Notes under the pieces: generated by a model
What the model saw: the letters and a program-made list of their open reading frames with translations, nothing else
What the model was told of the DNA's origin: nothing
The model's database searches: none
Position numbers and translations under genes: made by a program
Shown here: positions 6,928-9,548 of the stretch, piece after piece
How the letters are laid out: each line of letters starts with the position of its first letter
How positions within the stretch are numbered: the first letter of the stretch is position 1
From: Nitrosomonas sp.
GTDB lineage: Bacteria; Pseudomonadota; Gammaproteobacteria; Burkholderiales; Nitrosomonadaceae
Direction: 5' to 3'
DNA: 9,548 nucleotides
Assembly (NCBI GenBank): GCA_029881855.1
Contig: JAOULU010000043.1
Span: forward strand, 1 to 9,548

Positions 6928-8046
6928 TTAATTAAAGAGCAATTTGACACCGTCCCAAGCACGACCAAAAACATTGGCGGTGCCGATTTTCTCCAATGCA
7001 ACCAAAGGATAGGTTTCTATCGTTCGGCCATTCAAGGTGAATCTTACTGTGCCAACTTCTTGGCCAATTCTAACCGGAGCTATCAATGGTTGTTTATATT
7101 CCATAGTGGCCTTGAGTTGATCCGCCTGTCCTTTTTGCAAAGTAAAATAAACATCACGATTGAATCCCGCTTTAAGCGCATTCTCAGCGCCCTTCCATAG
7201 CTGAATGGTCGTTAACACCTCATCTTTTTTGTATAAATGCAACGTGTCGTAAAACTGGAAACCATAGTTTAATAACCGCTGACTCTCCATGCTACGCGCA
7301 TTAGCAGACTCGGTGCCCATGACGACAGATATAAGCCGTCTTTTATCACGTATCGCCGATGTAACCAGACAAAAACCGGCGGTTTTTGTCCAACCTGTTT
7401 TCATACCATCAACATGCGGATCCAACCACAATAATCGATTGCGGTTAGGTTGTGTGATATCGTTATAAGCGAATTCTTTTATGGAATACAGCGGATAAAA
7501 TTCGGGAAAATCACGAATAATGGCTGTTGCCAATAAAGCAAGATCATGGGCGGTACTATAGTGGTTAGGATTAGGAAGACCGGTAGCGTTAACGAAATGC
7601 GTACTCCGCATATTCAAGCGCTCGGCTTCTTTATTCATCATTTGCGCAAAAATTTCTTCTGAACCCGCAACGGCCTCAGCCAATGCGATACAGGCATCAT
7701 TACCCGACTGCACAATCATCCCGCGAATTAATTCATCGACGGTCACTTTTTTATTCGGTTCAATGAACATACGTGAACCAATCATCCGCCAAGCGCGTTC
7801 AGAAACCGGAATATTCTGATCCAAGGAAATATGTTTTTGTTTTACTGCCGTAAATACGACATAAGCCGTCATTAATTTTGTTAACGATGCGGGCTCAATC
7901 CGATCATATGCATTATGACTAGCCAATACCTGCCCTGTATGAAAGTCAGCCAACAAATAAGATGTTGCATCGATAGATAACGCAGGTTGCTGGGCGAAGG
8001 CTGGCGATATAGCCAAACACATTAATAACGAAAATAGATGCTTCAT
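6928..8046 (-). CDS. dacC: D-alanyl-D-alanine carboxypeptidase, PBP5/6 family
   Basis: This periplasmic penicillin-binding protein removes the terminal D-alanine from peptidoglycan pentapeptides, limiting cross-linking. From the ATG at 8046 it has 372 residues. A signal peptide (MKHLFSLLMCLAIS, then AFA before QQP) is followed by the transpeptidase fold with S54-L-T-K57 (nucleophile motif), S114-G-N116 and K216-T-G218, then the C-terminal beta-rich PBP5 domain. The final segment (GRAWDGVKLLFN) could be the amphipathic membrane anchor of this family. A GTG at 8097 would add 17 residues before the signal peptide; those codons cover the promoter-like TTGACT...TATTTT, so I prefer 8046. No ribosome-binding site is evident there. 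The gene is preceded by aroC and followed by dat, whose substrate includes the D-alanine released. dacC versus dacA naming is a matter of convention. Confidence 0.93.
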   Translation of the reverse strand: MKHLFSLLMCLAISPAFAQQPALSIDATSYLLADFHTGQVLASHNAYDRIEPASLTKLMTAYVVFTAVKQKHISLDQNIPVSERAWRMIGSRMFIEPNKKVTVDELIRGMIVQSGNDACIALAEAVAGSEEIFAQMMNKEAERLNMRSTHFVNATGLPNPNHYSTAHDLALLATAIIRDFPEFYPLYSIKEFAYNDITQPNRNRLLWLDPHVDGMKTGWTKTAGFCLVTSAIRDKRRLISVVMGTESANARSMESQRLLNYGFQFYDTLHLYKKDEVLTTIQLWKGAENALKAGFNRDVYFTLQKGQADQLKATMEYKQPLIAPVRIGQEVGTVRFTLNGRTIETYPLVALEKIGTANVFGRAWDGVKLLFN

Positions 8047-8059
8047 GGCAGTTTTTACA

Positions 8060-8088
8060 AAAATATTATTATAGCTCGCTCTAGTCAA
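8060..8088 (-). promoter_or_regulatory. Probable sigma-70 promoter of dacC
   Basis: On the minus strand TTGACT (8088-8083) and TATTTT (8065-8060) are exactly 17 bp apart, with 5/6 and 4/6 consensus matches. A perfect TATAAT also occurs at 8073-8068, but only 9 bp from that -35. The leader would be short, about 6 to 25 nt depending on the -10 used, and lacks a ribosome-binding site. Confidence 0.5.
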
Positions 8089-8119
8089 AGTTTTCACCAG
8101 TCACTTGAATTAAAATATT

Positions 8120-8149
8120 GGGCTATTATTATAATATCGTATAGCGCCC
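8120..8149 (-). terminator. Possible weak terminator after aroC
   Basis: On the minus strand GGGC-GCTAT and ATAGCCC can form a 7-bp stem with a 2-nt bulge and a 14-nt AT-rich loop, followed by AATATTTTAATT. It lies about 40 bp after the aroC stop and just upstream of the dacC promoter, where a terminator would be expected. The broken stem and interrupted T-run make it weak. Confidence 0.3.
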
Positions 8150-8187
8150 GAAACCATCACTCTAATTTTCTCAGAAAAATTTAATTT

Positions 8188-9360
8188 CTAATCTTCTTCT
8201 GGCTCTGGGTCTTCTCGCAAACTTGGATTTGTACTCATCGCAGATGTTACACCCTTTGCAAGCCCCACATTAGCCGGAATTCGGGGTGTTTTACAATCTA
8301 CATCTGCATTTTGCGCACGATGCCGCAACGCATGGTCTATCAAAACCAAAGAAAGCATAGATTCAACTATCGGTGTAGCACGAATGCCTACACACGGGTC
8401 GTGCCTGCCATGTGTCTCAACAATCACCGGCTCACCATTCTTGTCCACTGAGCGCCGACCCAAACGGATACTAGACGTCGGTTTAATTGCCACATTAACC
8501 GTTATCGCCTGGCCAGTAGAAATACCCCCTAAAATACCCCCGGCATTGTTACTCAAAAAACCCTCTGGTGTTATCTCGTCCGAATGCTCTGTGCCTTTTT
8601 GCTCGACACAGGCAAAGCCCGCGCCAATCTCAACGCCTTTAACCGCATTGATATTCATCATGGCATAAGCAATCTCAGCATCCAAACGGTCATAAACCGG
8701 CTCACCCCACCCAACAGGAACGCCTTCTGCAACAGCGCTGATTTTAGCACCGACTGAATCACCAGACTTACGCAATTGATCCATAAATGTTTCCAACTGC
8801 GCGACATAACTGTTGTCCGCTACAAAAAATGGGTTCTCGCTGACATCACTCCATTGTTTAAATGGAATTTCAACAGGCCCAAGTTGCGACATATAACCAC
8901 GAACAACAATACCGAATTTCTCATGCAGCCATTTCTTAGCTATAGCTCCCGCGGCAACCCTGACTGCCGTTTCTCTGGCAGACGCACGGCCACCGCCGCG
9001 ATAATCACGAATGCCGTATTTTTGCCAGTAGGTATAATCCGCGTGGCCCGGACGAAAAGCATCCATAATCTTACTATAATCTTTGCTGCGTTGATCTTCA
9101 TTACGAATCAGCAAAGCAATGGGCGTCCCGGTTGTTTTACCTTCAAACACACCGGACAAAATCTCAACGGTGTCAGACTCACGCCGCTGTGTCACATGGC
9201 GAGAGGTTCCCGGCTTGCGTCGATCCAATTCTTGTTGAATTTCTTCAACCGTTATTTCCAGACCCGGCGGGCAACCATCAACAACACAGCCAATTGCTGG
9301 CCCATGTGATTCCCCAAAAGATGTAACACTAAAAAGCTTACCAAAAGTATTGCCAGACAT
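8188..9360 (-). CDS. aroC: Chorismate synthase (AroC)
   Basis: AroC makes chorismate from 5-enolpyruvylshikimate-3-phosphate using reduced FMN, the last shared step toward aromatic amino acids, folate and quinones. The 390-residue protein shows all family signatures: [18 protein letters not shown] at 16-33, [10 protein letters not shown] at 46-55, [10 protein letters not shown] at 102-111 with the conserved H106, [14 protein letters not shown] at 121-134, GDSVGAKI at 200-207, [13 protein letters not shown] at 271-283 and [15 protein letters not shown] at 319-333. The N-terminus begins exactly as in relatives ([10 protein letters not shown]), and a weak AAGAGA lies about 9 nt upstream. The protein is nearly 30 residues longer than the 361-residue E. 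coli enzyme; the excess is at the C-terminus, which ends in an acidic EDPEPEED. The gap of 141 bp to dacC and the separate dacC promoter suggest an independent transcript. Confidence 0.98.
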   Translation of the reverse strand: MSGNTFGKLFSVTSFGESHGPAIGCVVDGCPPGLEITVEEIQQELDRRKPGTSRHVTQRRESDTVEILSGVFEGKTTGTPIALLIRNEDQRSKDYSKIMDAFRPGHADYTYWQKYGIRDYRGGGRASARETAVRVAAGAIAKKWLHEKFGIVVRGYMSQLGPVEIPFKQWSDVSENPFFVADNSYVAQLETFMDQLRKSGDSVGAKISAVAEGVPVGWGEPVYDRLDAEIAYAMMNINAVKGVEIGAGFACVEQKGTEHSDEITPEGFLSNNAGGILGGISTGQAITVNVAIKPTSSIRLGRRSVDKNGEPVIVETHGRHDPCVGIRATPIVESMLSLVLIDHALRHRAQNADVDCKTPRIPANVGLAKGVTSAMSTNPSLREDPEPEED

Positions 9361-9548
9361 TCTATTTTTCTCTTAACACCGATCTTCTGAGTCTATCATA
9401 CGTAGCCCTAGATTTTTGAATTGACACCCTGATTGAGGTATATCAACAATGAAATTCTTTCATCATGCTATACCTACATGTAAAATGCGCCTAAACAATT
9501 AATGTAATGCAGAATAAACCAATCTTTCAAGCCATTTTAAATTGCCTT
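9361..9548. other. Region upstream of aroC, with possible gene ends at the window edge
   Basis: No complete gene lies in these 188 bp. Two short frames reach the right edge: a minus-strand frame ending with TAA at 9499-9501 (last residues WLERLVYSALH), which could be the tail of a gene upstream of aroC, and a plus-strand frame from ATG 9507 (MQNKPIFQAILNCL), which could be the start of a divergent gene. They overlap, so at most one is likely real, and neither is recognisable. A plus-strand promoter-like pair, TTGAAT (9416-9421) and TATATC (9439-9444) with 17-bp spacing, would favour the second. I see no convincing aroC promoter; TATGAT at 9402-9397 on the minus strand is a possible -10 without a matching -35. 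Confidence 0.35.
9436..9475. repeat. Nested inverted repeat upstream of aroC
   Basis: AGGTATA (9436-9442) pairs with TATACCT (9469-9475), and inside it ATGAAA (9449-9454) pairs with TTTCAT (9458-9463) around a TTC loop. Together they give 13 paired bases in 40. No T-run follows on either strand. It lies about 75 bp upstream of the aroC start and overlaps the promoter-like -10 of the plus strand. Confidence 0.5.

Noticed and set aside
6715..7200. 161-codon open frame on the plus strand across the dat start and dacC end
   Set aside because: It overlaps two well-supported genes and a hairpin on the other strand, and the translation has no family resemblance.
8776..9309. 177-codon open frame on the plus strand opposite aroC
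   Set aside because: It is antisense to a complete, strongly conserved aroC, shows no recognisable domain and has no promoter or ribosome-binding site. It is a by-product of the codon use on the other strand.
1..9548. Mobile elements, CRISPR arrays, tRNA, rRNA or an unknown defence-type system
   Set aside because: No transposase, regular spaced repeats, terminal repeats with target duplications, or structural RNA sequence was seen, and nearly all the window is occupied by conserved housekeeping genes.

Overview
This window reads as ordinary chromosomal housekeeping DNA from a Gram-negative proteobacterium, most likely a betaproteobacterium of the Nitrosomonadales/Methylophilales kind. The evidence is the gene order dacC-dat-DUF493-lipB-lipA, a PhoR-type histidine kinase ending against lgt, and a small periplasmic cytochrome whose mature form has the length and ligand spacing (C10, C13, H14, M59) that I recall for the Nitrosomonas cytochrome c552. 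The DNA is moderately AT-rich. The genus cannot be fixed from the sequence alone.

Layout from left to right. Positions 2-313 (+) hold the 3' end of a phoR-like sensor kinase. It overlaps by 4 bp, tail to tail, with lgt (1203-310, -), the prolipoprotein diacylglyceryl transferase. lgt and ilvD (1305-2987, +, dihydroxy-acid dehydratase) diverge from a 101-bp region with a back-to-back pair of promoter-like elements. A 223-bp non-coding stretch rich in inverted repeats separates ilvD from a cytochrome c552-like gene (3211-3522, +), which ends in a strong intrinsic terminator. A YhfA/OsmC-family gene (3595-4023, +) follows immediately and faces the next block.

Positions 4040 to 9360 are all on the minus strand. 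In transcription order they are aroC (chorismate synthase), dacC (D,D-carboxypeptidase), dat (D-amino acid aminotransferase), a DUF493/YbeD gene, lipB (octanoyltransferase) and lipA (lipoyl synthase). dat to lipA are packed with gaps of 17, 3 and 5 bp and are probably one transcript. dacC has its own promoter-like element, and a 142-bp gap containing a 12-13 bp perfect hairpin lies between dacC and dat. LipB and LipA carry out the two steps of lipoyl cofactor assembly. DacC releases D-alanine from peptidoglycan, and Dat can exchange its amino group with other D-amino acids.

Three starts implied by the longest open frames look too far upstream (lgt, dat, dacC). For lgt and dacC the extra codons fall on promoter-like sequence, and for dat on a hairpin; internal ATGs fit the families better. 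I found no mobile element, CRISPR array, tRNA, rRNA or unknown multi-gene system. The points worth a second look are small: a C9 tract at the end of phoR, the structured non-coding regions, a lysine-rich Lgt tail, an acidic AroC tail, and unusually close ribosome-binding sites in the lip genes.
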